Source: Arthrobacter sp. zg-Y1110 (GTDB lineage: Bacteria > Actinomycetota > Actinomycetes > Actinomycetales > Micrococcaceae). From it: a stretch of DNA of 64,000 bases. Both the position numbers and the translations under genes were made by a program. The notes beneath the pieces were generated by a model, which saw only the letters and a program-made list of their open reading frames with translations, did no database searches and was not told where the DNA came from. Shown here in pieces: positions 37,101 through 45,980 of this stretch; the stretch's first letter is position 1; each line of letters begins with the position of its first letter. The stretch is from the NCBI RefSeq assembly GCF_025244865.1, contig NZ_CP104272.1, forward strand, positions 930,001 through 994,000. The letters are read 5' to 3'.

Positions 37101-37676
37101 TCCGGCTGGCTGTGGCGGGTGAGCGAACCGCTCAGCGCAGCGGGTACGGAAACGCAGTCCGGCCTTGGTGCCAGGGCGCGCATCCTCAATGCGGACGGCA
37201 GCACCGCGGCGGCCGTGCCGTCCCAGACCGAAGACATCAGCACCTCCATCCCCGCCGGCGCGGAAGGCCGCCTACTGGTCCTCGCCGAACGCGCCGACGC
37301 CGGATGGCAGGCCAGCCTGAACGGCAGCCCGCTGACCGCGACGGATCATCAGTGGGCGCAGGCCTTCGAACTGCCTGCCGAGGGCGGAGAGCTCCGCGTG
37401 GACTATGCCAGCGCAGCCTCGCCGTGGCTTGAGGCGCTGCAGATCCTGGTGATCGGCCTGACCGTGCTCCTGGCGCTTCCCACGCCCACCGGCCAGACTG
37501 TCCGCCTTCCCGGCAAACGGGAATTGCCCGAGACGCCAACGGCGGCAAACGAGCCGCAGCCTACGGCCGGACCGGTACCCGGTCCGGCACAGACAGCTGC
37601 AAAAGAGGAATCGCCCGTGCCCTTCGGCGCAGGCCCGCACCGGGTTGACCGGACCCCGGAAGGAAGCCAGCAATGA
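34194..37676 (+). CDS. Very large membrane-bound family 2 glycosyltransferase, probable ATT start
   Basis: The 1160-residue product has an N-terminal GT-A glycosyltransferase domain (about 6-260: VVIAHNGASYLPDTL, DAGSTDAS, WLLHDDSAPD), then about a dozen membrane helices from about 387 to 830 and an extracellular C-terminal domain ending in a last helix near 1080. Similar giants occur in actinobacteria next to whiB and DUF5719 and probably decorate an envelope polymer. The first GTG in frame (34311) would delete the strand VVIAHNG, essential to the fold. Upstream the frame is open to 34125 but has no ATG, GTG or TTG; ATT 34194 overlaps the whiB stop as TAATT and restores the domain. A 15-bp minisatellite codes for residues 545-570. 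DUF5719 overlaps its end by 4 bp. Confidence 0.8.
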   Translation: MHSQVHVCAVVIAHNGASYLPDTLSALTAQTRPADFCIGVDAGSTDASASLLQLGLPVGSPVIAVPARSGFGAAVTAGLAELPDNLRVTGSGAASGSGTEDGVGSVQEWIWLLHDDSAPDPGALQELLLAVERAPSVTIAGAKQVEWDNDRRLVDVGVSINRWAERLTLIDADELDQGQYDSRSDIFAVNSAGMLIRRDAWDLLGGFDPALPGSGDDIDLCWRNRLAGNRVVVVPSARMRHAGNRPNPAASASAARRAEIFLRLKHAPLWQVPFLAVGAVLGGIGRFFLGMVAKDPAYAVSSLLTSAAAVLRPVDLYRSRRQAAVTRRRPRNAVNALRSGSREVREHRRTMYRAASPETPETGSAEYVPSGDTNNDFAALEGPGRAWVGLGAVAAVLLLAGFSLAGLHRLFGASAVAGGALVPLGQGVGEVWAAATGWWAQLGSGAPAHGDPFNFVLTLLAIAGFGNGNAALLILLFLALPLAGLSAWFAAGAFTSHRGLRFWAALFWAAVPAFQVALGSGRLGALIVHLLLPLTVLAVARAVGSGTASGTAAPGTAASGTAGPAGTAVPAGAASWTAAATAGLLLAAVTAAAPLVFVLAAAAVLLLTLGLRRRARTLWWSLLPGAVLLLPQVLSAAPNLRAVVADPGMPLAFIRSEAWQQLLGYPLAFDINGTLAGLLPVGPWNLALALLVGAPVVFLAALALFRTRSAPLARLSWLLVVTALALNAAASYLGTAAAPDAVVTAFTGPLVSACTLLLLCPALVFAGDLLSGARRRTVARSNRVLAVVLGTVLAAGPAASLGFWVIPQFTGSGFPGTQAPDGAAAAILPGTNLEVQSAEDRSLPATAADAGNDTTQSRSLVLHVDAEGNVSAALMRGGGTTLEQLSTIYAARGVKGGAGRETLADDDPATADLRRAVAAITAGSGVDPRADLARLGVAFVVLQESDTAAELLAGRMDSVPGLSAVGQTDSGWLWRVSEPLSAAGTETQSGLGARARILNADGSTAAAVPSQTEDISTSIPAGAEGRLLVLAERADAGWQASLNGSPLTATDHQWAQAFELPAEGGELRVDYASAASPWLEALQILVIGLTVLLALPTPTGQTVRLPGKRELPETPTAANEPQPTAGPVPGPAQTAAKEESPVPFGAGPHRVDRTPEGSQQ
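35826..35903 (+). repeat. In-frame 15-bp minisatellite within the glycosyltransferase gene
   Basis: Five related units of GGGACCGCAGCACCC type: 35826-35840, 35841-35855, 35856-35870, 35871-35885 and 35886-35903 (the last with an extra GCC). They encode SGTAS, GTAAP, GTAAS, GTAGP and AGTAVP in a loop between membrane helices. Confidence 0.8.
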
Positions 37677-39379
37677 GCAGGGACAAGTCCGGCAGCAAGC
37701 CGGGGGAGCAAGAACTCCCTTCTACGGAGGAAGAGGCTGAGCTGCGCCCGGAGGCACCGGAAACGCCTTCATCAACTTCGCCGACGCCCGCCGGCTCCAA
37801 ACCTGGCGGAGCCACTGCCCGCAGGGCCGGTTCCGGCGGCGCCAGGACCGCCGGACGCTGGACAACAGGGATCCTGCTCCTGACTGCTGCCGGTGCCCTG
37901 GCGGCGGGGACATCGCTAGTTGGAACCGGTTCCGCAGGCGGGGCCGTAGACGTTCCCTATGCCGAAGTTCCCGCCGGGCCCCTGACCGGCGTGTGCCCGC
38001 AGCCGCCGCGGCTGCTCGCCGGCAACACGGCCGGTACGGACGCCGAGTTCAGCGCGGAGTCCACCTCTGCCAAGTCCGTAGTGAGCGCGGTTCTCCTGGC
38101 TGATGCGGGCAACCCGCTGCCGGCCGCCGAACTGTCGGCAGCCTCGGACGGTTCGGTCCTCAAGGGCATCGGCGGCGGCACGGACGCACCGCTCGCCGGA
38201 GAGCGGACCGCCGGCGTCGTACGCGAGACGCCGGTCTCCGCGGCGGCGCTTTTGAGCGCCGAGCCTGCCGGTGCCCAGCAGGTCACGGCCGGCGCCACCA
38301 TGACCTATACCGCTGCAGACGGCGATCTGGCCGGACTCACGGCGGCCACCTGCCAGGCCCCGGCCAACGACCTTTGGCTGGTGGGAGCACGAACGAACGT
38401 CGGCGCCACAGCGGTGCTGCAGTTAACCAACCCGTCCCTGACCCCCGCCGATGTCGATTTGGAACTTTACGGCACTGCCGGTCCGGTGGAAGGGCCGGGC
38501 ACCCGGGGCATCGCGGTGGCCCCGGGCGAAACAAAGTCAGTGGTCCTTGCCGGACTCGCCGCCAACCAGGACTCCCTGGCCGTGCGGGTGCGGAGCTCGG
38601 GCGGACCGGTTTCAGCGGTGATTTCGCAGAACCTGCTGCGGGGCCTGACCCCCGGCGGTGTGGAGCTGATCCAGCCCACGGCGGCTCCCGGCCCGGCACA
38701 GGTGGTCAGCGGCGTGCGCATCCAGAACCCGGAGGCTACCCGCAACCTGGCGAAGGAAGAGGGCTACGCGTCGGTGACGCCGTCACTGCAGATAGCGGTT
38801 CCGGGCGGCAGCGACGCCGTCGTGAATGTCCGCGTCTTCGGCAGCAACGGCGAAGCCGTCCTGGAGGGCGGCGGAAGCTACAACGCTGCGGCAGGCACGG
38901 TGACGCGCCTTCCGCTGGATACGCTGCCCGAAGGCACCTACACGCTGGATATTACGTCCGACGTCGCCGTGGCCGCGTCAGCCGTCTTCAGCCGCGGTTC
39001 CGATGCCGAGAAGGGGACCGATATTGCCGTTGCTCCTGCCGGCGAACGCCTTGGCAGCGAGCACCTGGCGGTACTGGCCTCAGGAGACTCCGCGCTCTCG
39101 TTCACGGCGCCGGAAGGGGCGTCCGAAGTGCGCCTCGCTGCTGTCACCGCCGACGGCGCCCTGCTGGCCGAGAAGACGGTGCAGCTCAAAGCGGCCTCCA
39201 CTACCGTGGTCAACCCGGGCGATCTGGGTGGACCCGCCGCCGCGGTCCTGGTCAGTGCCACCGGAGCACCGGTTTACGGGGCACAGATAGTGACCGGGGG
39301 AGACACCGGGATCAGCGTAGTGCCCCTGCCCCGGGGCACCGTAGGCGGCAGCCGCGTACAGGTGGGTGTGGGGTACTAG
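37673..39379 (+). CDS. DUF5719 family membrane-anchored extracellular protein
   Basis: The 568-residue protein has a disordered acidic N-terminus (1-50), one membrane helix (about 62-85) and a large extracellular part rich in A, G, T and V with the look of repeated beta-sandwich domains. It belongs to the actinobacterial DUF5719 family, always found just after the giant glycosyltransferase, and overlaps it by 4 bp (ATGA at 37673). Cell-surface assembly with that transferase is likely; no catalytic motif is seen. Two cysteines (GVCPQPP and ATCQAP) may form a disulfide. Confidence 0.78.
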   Translation: MSRDKSGSKPGEQELPSTEEEAELRPEAPETPSSTSPTPAGSKPGGATARRAGSGGARTAGRWTTGILLLTAAGALAAGTSLVGTGSAGGAVDVPYAEVPAGPLTGVCPQPPRLLAGNTAGTDAEFSAESTSAKSVVSAVLLADAGNPLPAAELSAASDGSVLKGIGGGTDAPLAGERTAGVVRETPVSAAALLSAEPAGAQQVTAGATMTYTAADGDLAGLTAATCQAPANDLWLVGARTNVGATAVLQLTNPSLTPADVDLELYGTAGPVEGPGTRGIAVAPGETKSVVLAGLAANQDSLAVRVRSSGGPVSAVISQNLLRGLTPGGVELIQPTAAPGPAQVVSGVRIQNPEATRNLAKEEGYASVTPSLQIAVPGGSDAVVNVRVFGSNGEAVLEGGGSYNAAAGTVTRLPLDTLPEGTYTLDITSDVAVAASAVFSRGSDAEKGTDIAVAPAGERLGSEHLAVLASGDSALSFTAPEGASEVRLAAVTADGALLAEKTVQLKAASTTVVNPGDLGGPAAAVLVSATGAPVYGAQIVTGGDTGISVVPLPRGTVGGSRVQVGVGY

Positions 39380-39386
39380 ACCTCAG

Positions 39387-39899
39387 TTACAGGGGGCGGA
39401 ACCGGCCGTAGGCAGGATCAACGGTTTCCGGGTCCATTCCCATCAGGATCGCCAGCTGCTCCACGATGACGTCATGCACCAGCTCGCTGACGGGCACCAG
39501 GGAGCGGGCAGAGGTTTCGACGGCGTGCCGGTAGATGGTGATGACCGGCGGCCGGTTCGGCGCGGAGGCTGTCCCGGCGCCCAGCGGAATGGGTCCGCCG
39601 GAACGCGCCAGCTCCTCAAGTCCGGGAGGGATCTCCTCGACCACGAACTGGTAGGACTGGATCCGTTCGCCCCAGAGCCGTTCCAGTCGCTGCGCTGATT
39701 CCAGTACCCATTCGTCGAAACGTTCCGCGCGCGTGCGGGCACCGGCCAGATGCGGCGGGATCACGTCTCCCCGCAGGCCGCGCCCGTGCCGGTTGCGCCG
39801 CCGTTGCCGGAAGGACCGCGCCGGCGCACCGGGGGAGGAGGCGGCTGCGGCATTCGACTCATCATCGAGGCGCACCCGGAATGAAGATCCCATGGACAT
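39387..39899 (-). CDS. Minimetalloprotease-like family protein lacking HExxH
   Basis: The 170-residue protein matches the actinobacterial metallopeptidase family of Rv3259 (zincin_1 fold). Conserved features are ARTRAERFDEWVLESAQRLERLW and the block SELVHDVIVEQLAILMGMDPETVDP. In active zincins this block reads HExxHH; here it is HDxxxxQ, so zinc catalysis is doubtful. The first 55 residues are basic and disordered. A -10 box six nucleotides upstream supports ATG 39899 over the second ATG two codons later. It is convergent with DUF5719 (7-bp gap) and divergent from DUF3499. Confidence 0.8.
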   Translation of the reverse strand: MSMGSSFRVRLDDESNAAAASSPGAPARSFRQRRRNRHGRGLRGDVIPPHLAGARTRAERFDEWVLESAQRLERLWGERIQSYQFVVEEIPPGLEELARSGGPIPLGAGTASAPNRPPVITIYRHAVETSARSLVPVSELVHDVIVEQLAILMGMDPETVDPAYGRFRPL

Positions 39900-39905
39900 G
39901 TAAGA

Positions 39906-39911
39906 ACTCTA
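39906..39911 (-). promoter_or_regulatory. -10 box TAGAGT, leaderless promoter of the metallopeptidase-like gene
   Basis: Minus-strand TAGAGT ends 6 nt before ATG 39899. Confidence 0.55.
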
Positions 39912-40025
39912 ACCGCTGGCCCCAGCCCCGGGGACCCCTTATTTTTTGTGCAACCGTCTTACGTCGCAGCCGGGCCCGGGGCCGCGGCTCCGGCGCGCCT
40001 GCACGGGCGCCGCGCAGGGAACGGG

Positions 40026-40031
40026 TAAAGT
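40026..40031 (+). promoter_or_regulatory. -10 box TAAAGT, leaderless promoter of the DUF3499 gene
   Basis: TAAAGT ends 8 nt before GTG 40040; the spacer is pyrimidine-rich, so it offers no ribosome site. Confidence 0.5.
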
Positions 40032-40039
40032 GATCCTCC

Positions 40040-40429
40040 GTGGAATCCTTACGCCAGTGCTCCCGGTCAGCCTGCCGCCATCCGGCGGTAGCTACGCTGA
40101 CCTACGTATACGCCGATTCCACTGCAGTGCTTGGCCCGCTGGCCACCTACGCCGAGCCGCATTGTTACGATTTGTGTGCCGGCCACTCCGCCCGGCTTAC
40201 CGCACCGCTGGGATGGGAACTCGTCCGCCTGAACCTGGAGGGCCAGCCCCGGACTCCGACCAGTGATGAACTCTCCGCTTTGGTGGACGCCGTACGTGAA
40301 CAGGCGGCGAAGGCTACGGAAGAGGACGGCACGGAGCCGCAGCGCAGCGGAAAGCACACCCTGGAGCCACCCGCCGAAACCCCCGGGACCCGCCGGGCGC
40401 ACCTGAAGGTGCTGCGCGAACAGAACTAG
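40040..40429 (+). CDS. DUF3499 family protein, putative zinc ribbon
   Basis: The 129-residue protein has four cysteines near the N-terminus (Cys7 and Cys12 in RQCSRSACRH, Cys42 and Cys46 in HCYDLCAGH), with neighbouring histidines, suggesting a metal-binding ribbon, followed by an ordered segment to about residue 100 and a polar tail. This is the actinobacterial DUF3499 family (Rv3258c-like), of unknown function. GTG 40040 is supported by its -10 box. In relatives a phosphomannomutase gene normally follows; here the next gene is the Trm112-like gene, 97 bp on. Confidence 0.85.
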   Translation: MESLRQCSRSACRHPAVATLTYVYADSTAVLGPLATYAEPHCYDLCAGHSARLTAPLGWELVRLNLEGQPRTPTSDELSALVDAVREQAAKATEEDGTEPQRSGKHTLEPPAETPGTRRAHLKVLREQN

Positions 40430-40466
40430 GCACCGCCCTGCGCCTTGGTACCTGCCTCCCAGGCGC

Positions 40467-40472
40467 TAGGCT
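40467..40472 (+). promoter_or_regulatory. -10 box TAGGCT, promoter for the Trm112-like gene and ahcY
   Basis: TAGGCT lies 54 nt before ATG 40527. The resulting short leader contains AAGGAAG as ribosome site, so this gene is not leaderless. Confidence 0.4.
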
Positions 40473-40526
40473 TGGCTGTGATGCGCCGCCCACCGCGGCA
40501 CCCGATTTCAAGGAAGTGCTGTATTA

Positions 40527-40712
40527 ATGGCCAATCTGACAGCCGGACTCCTCGATGTCCTGCGTTGCCCTGCCACCGGATCCGTCCTCGTCCAGGACGG
40601 TGACGAACTCGTTTCGACCGTTCCCGACGCAAGCGGCGAACCGGTGCGGTACCGCGTGGAAGAAGGAATTCCGGTTCTGCTGAAGGCCGCCGCCACTCGG
40701 CAGGAGGGCTAA
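40527..40712 (+). CDS. Trm112-like small protein
   Basis: The 61-residue protein has the Trm112/YcaR layout: [14 protein letters not shown], a beta strand pair, then [15 protein letters not shown], the usual end. Eukaryotic and archaeal Trm112 activates methyltransferases; bacterial forms are poorly known. Only one cysteine (Cys14) remains of the four that bind zinc in many members. ATG 40527 has AAGGAAG upstream. ahcY follows after 37 bp; since AhcY removes the product of methyl transfer, the pairing is at least suggestive. Confidence 0.82.
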   Translation: MANLTAGLLDVLRCPATGSVLVQDGDELVSTVPDASGEPVRYRVEEGIPVLLKAAATRQEG

Positions 40713-40749
40713 CCGCCCGGACCCGCCGCGAACCCGTGAGGATTCCAGC

Positions 40750-42216
<1,467 letters not shown>

Positions 42217-42226
42217 CTGCCCGGGC

Positions 42227-43027
42227 TCAGTCGCTGAACGGCATCCGGTGCAGCCGTTCGGCCAGGGCCCGGGACTGCCACCGTTGGCGGTCCAGCCGGA
42301 CGTAATCGCGGTCCCGGCGCTCGGCGACGACCGCCCGGAGGTAGGCCTCCGGATGCGTGCCCGGCGGCGGCTGCGGGGATACGTACGCAGTGGTTTCCGA
42401 GGCAAGTTCGGATGCAAGCGCTACTCTGGCCGTTCCGGTCATGTGTCCGCTCTGCGCCAGGAAGCGGGAGATGCGGCGGGCCAACCCGTCGGGCAGGCGG
42501 CCGATATCGGCCAGGTCCGCCCAGCCGGCAAGCTCAGGGGGAGCCGCGACCAGTTCCGGCAGCGGTGCCACCACCCGGTCCCGCAGGGCGTAGGTGCCGG
42601 CCATGAGGTCCCCGAGGCGCTTGGACTTGTCATTGAACAACGCCACCATGAAGGCCAGCGAACCGGCGAGCATGTAGATCTCCAGTACCGCGGTGAACGC
42701 CCGGATGAAGGCGTGCCGGAACCGCACCGAACCGCCGTCGTCGCGGACAATCCGCAGCCCCATGACCAGCCGGCCGAGCGACTTTCCCCGCGTCAGGGTT
42801 TCCACCGCCGCCGGGACCAACACAAACAGCAGCACCACAAGGCTCAGCGACAATGCCTGTGCCAGGGCCGGGTCCGACGACGCGACGGCCTGCGCAACGA
42901 GCAGCATCAAGCCGATAAACACGAGGACCTGGGCGATGACGTCGATGAGGGCGCTGACCATCCGCGCGGCGAAGCCGGCAGGACGGAGTTCAAGGACTAC
43001 CGCTTCGCCGGTAACAATGCTGCTCAT
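42227..43027 (-). CDS. RDD family membrane protein
   Basis: The 266-residue protein starts with the RDD domain: RPAGFAARMVSALIDVIAQVLVFIGLML, the second helix pair, TRGKSLGRLVMGLRIVRDDGGS and RLGDLMAGTYALRDR. About four helices are followed by a 95-residue cytoplasmic tail with basic and acidic patches. RDD proteins are of uncertain function, some being ion antiporters. ATG 43027 has AGGAGG at a normal distance, which fixes the start. It diverges from the SpoIIM gene (54 bp), a pair that is conserved in actinobacteria (Rv3694c/Rv3695 type). It is convergent with ahcY. Confidence 0.9.
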   Translation of the reverse strand: MSSIVTGEAVVLELRPAGFAARMVSALIDVIAQVLVFIGLMLLVAQAVASSDPALAQALSLSLVVLLFVLVPAAVETLTRGKSLGRLVMGLRIVRDDGGSVRFRHAFIRAFTAVLEIYMLAGSLAFMVALFNDKSKRLGDLMAGTYALRDRVVAPLPELVAAPPELAGWADLADIGRLPDGLARRISRFLAQSGHMTGTARVALASELASETTAYVSPQPPPGTHPEAYLRAVVAERRDRDYVRLDRQRWQSRALAERLHRMPFSD

Positions 43028-43069
43028 TCGTGTCCTCCTGAAGTGATGGGGACTACTGTACCGACCCGT

Positions 43070-43075
43070 TAGGGT
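43070..43075 (+). promoter_or_regulatory. -10 box TAGGGT, leaderless promoter of the SpoIIM-like gene
   Basis: TAGGGT ends exactly 6 nt before GTG 43082, the same hexamer and spacing as at rsmI. Confidence 0.6.
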
Positions 43076-43081
43076 GTAACC

Positions 43082-44074
43082 GTGGACCTCGATGCCTTCA
43101 CTGCCGTGCACAGCGATGACTGGAAACGCCTCGACGAGCTGGCTGCCCGCCGCCGCTTAAGCGGCCCGGAAGCGGACGAACTGCTTCGGCTTTACCAGCG
43201 CGCCTCCACCCATCTTTCCATCGTGCGCTCGGTGGCCATGGAAGGAACGCTTTCCGCCTCCCTCTCCATGCGCCTGTCCCGCGCCCGGACACGGTTCACC
43301 GGCAGCCGGTCCAACTTCATGGAGGACCTGGCGAACTTTTTCGTTTTCTCCCTCCCCGCCGCCTTTTACCGCGTGCGCTGGCTCACCGTTGCGATAGGTG
43401 CAGCCTTCGTCCTGGTGGCCTGGCTGACCGGTTTCTGGGCCGTCAATACGCCGGGGGTGCTGGCAGCAGTGGGGTCGGACGAAGAGGTCCGACGCTATGT
43501 CGAAGAGGACTTCGTCAACTACTACTCCGAAAATCCGGCGGCGTCGTTCTCCGGCATGGTCTGGACCAACAATGCCTGGATCGCCGTCCAAGCGGTCGCG
43601 TTCGGCATCACCGGACTGTGGGTGCCCTGGATCCTGTACCAAAACGCCGTCAGCGTGGGCCTGTCCGCGGGCATGATGGCAGCACACGGCCGCCTGGACG
43701 TGTTTTTCACCTATATCCTGCCGCACGGATTCATGGAACTAACCGCCATTTTCATTGCCTCAGCCGCCGGGCTGCGGATTTTCTGGGCTTTCGCTGCACC
43801 CGGGCGGCGTTCCCGGATGACCGCCGTGGCGCAGGAGGGACGTTCCCTGATGACGGTTGCCCTTGGCCTGGTAGTGGTCCTGTTTGTCTCGGGACTGGTT
43901 GAGGGCTTCGTTACACCCAGCCCCCTGCCGGCCTGGCTGCGCCTGACCATCGGGTTCGGAGTATTTGCGGCGTACTGGGCGTACACGCTCATCCTTGGCG
44001 GAAGGGCCTACCGGGCCGGTCACCGAGGTGACCTGTCGGCGCGCGACGCCGGAGTGTATCTGCGTACGGCCTAG
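43082..44074 (+). CDS. Stage II sporulation protein M-like (SpoIIM/DUF95) membrane protein
   Basis: The 330-residue protein begins with a soluble helical part (WKRLDELAARRRLSGPEADELLRLYQR), then five to six helices; AAHGRLDVFFTYILPHGFMELTAIFIASAAGLRI is the DUF95 signature. In Bacillus SpoIIM works with SpoIID/P in engulfment; in non-sporulating actinobacteria it is paired with RDD, MoxR and DUF58 genes and its role is unknown. GTG 43082 follows a -10 box directly. The RDD partner is divergent; the MoxR-DUF58 operon lies 12 kb away. Confidence 0.9.
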   Translation: MDLDAFTAVHSDDWKRLDELAARRRLSGPEADELLRLYQRASTHLSIVRSVAMEGTLSASLSMRLSRARTRFTGSRSNFMEDLANFFVFSLPAAFYRVRWLTVAIGAAFVLVAWLTGFWAVNTPGVLAAVGSDEEVRRYVEEDFVNYYSENPAASFSGMVWTNNAWIAVQAVAFGITGLWVPWILYQNAVSVGLSAGMMAAHGRLDVFFTYILPHGFMELTAIFIASAAGLRIFWAFAAPGRRSRMTAVAQEGRSLMTVALGLVVVLFVSGLVEGFVTPSPLPAWLRLTIGFGVFAAYWAYTLILGGRAYRAGHRGDLSARDAGVYLRTA

Positions 44075-44167
44075 CCGCGGGGTGGCGTGCGGCCCACCCG
44101 GTGCTGTCCCGGTAGGGTCGAGTGTAAGACCAGCGGAGAACAGTTCAGGGAAGTGAAAGAGGAAGCA

Positions 44168-45901
44168 GTGGCAAGTCAGGACGAAACCCCCACGCATCGA
44201 TCGACGGCCGGAGGGGAGCCGCTCAACGGAACCGAGGCTTCAGTGCCGCCGCAGGGGAGTGCCCCCAACGGATCGGGCTCCCACGCCGCTACTGCCCCGG
44301 AACCCGCCGGGACCAGTGAACACGCCGACTGGGACGCGGAGTTCGATAACCTCACCGCATCCCAGCGGGCGGATGCCGATGCGGAGGCTGCAGCAGATGA
44401 GGCAGGCGACGCACCCGTAGACGCCGAAGAGCCGGACGTCGAAGAGCCGGACGTCGAGGATGTCGAGCGGACCCCGGAGGCGCCGGAGCAGCTCGAGGAC
44501 CCGAAAGATCCGGAGGGCCCGGAGGACGTTGAAGACGCTGACCTCGGGAACCGGGAAGCGGCTGAGAGCCCGGCTGCGTCCGGAAACCGTGATGCAGCGG
44601 GAACTGCCGGCACCGGTGGAACCGTCCCGGGCGGGCATCCGAAGGTTGCCCAGCGCAGCCAGCTTCCCATGCGCCGGGCCAGCACCCTGCCCGACCTGAG
44701 CGGTTATTCCTCCACCGACGACGACGACGACACCGACGACGCCGTCGACGCCGGCCCCGAGGACAGGGACCGCGCGGGTGGGGAAACGGCGGCAGCATCC
44801 GCTGAAACGTCATCCGGCGCGGTGGAAGCAGGGGAGGGCCTTCCGCATGCCGCGCCCTCCGGAGCGCATGAAGCCGGCCGGCATGAAGCCGACGGGTCCG
44901 GAGACTCCGAAACTGACTCCATAACTGACTCCGAAACGACGCCGGAGCGCGAACCGGAAACATCCGACGCCGTCGACGGCGAAGTGCAGGACGGCACTGC
45001 CGCGGAGACCACCGAGTCCACAAAGACTGCCGTCACACCGGTTATTGCCCACTCTGCCGAGACGGAGAGCGGGACGGAGCCAGCCATTGACAGGGCGGAC
45101 CACGCCGACGACGTCGACCCGGCACTGGCTGAAGCGCAGCGCCGTGCACAGGAACGGGAGAAGGCAGCAGCGGGCAAGCCCGTCCTGGCCCGTGTCCTGC
45201 AGGTCATGATTGCCGTGTTCTTCCCGGTCATGGTGCTGGCCGCGGCCATCCGTGCCGTCGCGACGCCCCTGTTCCTGTGGGCGGAGTACCATCGGCCCGG
45301 TTTCCCGGCAGACAGTTACGGCTTCTCCACCGATGACCGGATGACCTACGGTTCCTACGCCGTGGACTACCTGCTCAACTTCAGCGGCTCCCGGTATCTG
45401 GGGGACCTGGTCGGGGACGGCGGGGAACCGCTGTACCTGGCCAGCGAAGTCAGCCACATGGCCGACGTCAAAACGGTGCTGACGGTGGCCTTCATCGCTG
45501 CGACAGTGATGGCGGTCCTGAGCCTCTTCGCCGCGCTTTATCTGCGCCGCCGCAGCCCGGGCGGCATCCGCCGGTCGCTGTTCTCCGGTGCGGTGGTCAC
45601 ACTGGTCCTGGTGGCGGCACTGGTCGTCCTCGCCGTTCTGGGCTGGGAACAGTTCTTCACCCAGCTGCATACCGTCTTCTTCGCGAACGGGAACTGGACC
45701 TTCCGGCTGGATGACACGCTGATCCGGCTCTTCCCGGCCCAGTTCTGGATGGACGCCGGGATCACCATTGCCGCGCTGGTGCTGCTCACCTGCGTTGTCG
45801 TGCTGGTCTGCTGCTGGCCGACCCGGGCACGCCGGGAACGCGTTCAGCAGGCCCGGGAAGACGCCCGCCGCCGTTACGCAGAGTCCCTCGAAGCACTCTA
45901 G
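44168..45901 (+). CDS. DUF1461 (TIGR01906 type) membrane protein with a long acidic N-terminal region
   Basis: The last 235 residues hold four membrane helices starting near 340 (VLQVMIAVFFPVMVLAAAIRA, VLTVAFIAATVMAVLSLFAAL, GAVVTLVLVAALVVLAVLGW, GITIAALVLLTCVVVLVCCW) with the extracytoplasmic motifs of DUF1461, such as SYAVDYLLNFSG and LIRLFPAQFWMDAG. The first 330 residues are disordered, very rich in E, D, A, T and S, with short repeats (EEPDV twice, HEAG/HEAD). The family usually lacks this region. GTG 44168 follows GAGGAAG; an in-frame GTG at 44153 is an alternative. A perfect hairpin terminator follows. Confidence 0.78.
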   Translation: MASQDETPTHRSTAGGEPLNGTEASVPPQGSAPNGSGSHAATAPEPAGTSEHADWDAEFDNLTASQRADADAEAAADEAGDAPVDAEEPDVEEPDVEDVERTPEAPEQLEDPKDPEGPEDVEDADLGNREAAESPAASGNRDAAGTAGTGGTVPGGHPKVAQRSQLPMRRASTLPDLSGYSSTDDDDDTDDAVDAGPEDRDRAGGETAAASAETSSGAVEAGEGLPHAAPSGAHEAGRHEADGSGDSETDSITDSETTPEREPETSDAVDGEVQDGTAAETTESTKTAVTPVIAHSAETESGTEPAIDRADHADDVDPALAEAQRRAQEREKAAAGKPVLARVLQVMIAVFFPVMVLAAAIRAVATPLFLWAEYHRPGFPADSYGFSTDDRMTYGSYAVDYLLNFSGSRYLGDLVGDGGEPLYLASEVSHMADVKTVLTVAFIAATVMAVLSLFAALYLRRRSPGGIRRSLFSGAVVTLVLVAALVVLAVLGWEQFFTQLHTVFFANGNWTFRLDDTLIRLFPAQFWMDAGITIAALVLLTCVVVLVCCWPTRARRERVQQAREDARRRYAESLEAL

Positions 45902-45927
45902 GTCGAGCACCGGCAGTCCCGCAGCAC

Positions 45928-45965
45928 AAAAATCCCCCGTACCGGTATCGGTACGGGGGATTTTT
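45928..45965. terminator. Near-ideal bidirectional terminator
   Basis: Perfect 17-bp arms (45928-45944, AAAAATCCCCCGTACCG, and 45949-45965) with a GTAT loop; A5 and T5 tracts flank it on both sides, so it works for both convergent genes. Confidence 0.95.
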
Positions 45966-45980
45966 ATTGCCGCTGTGTGC

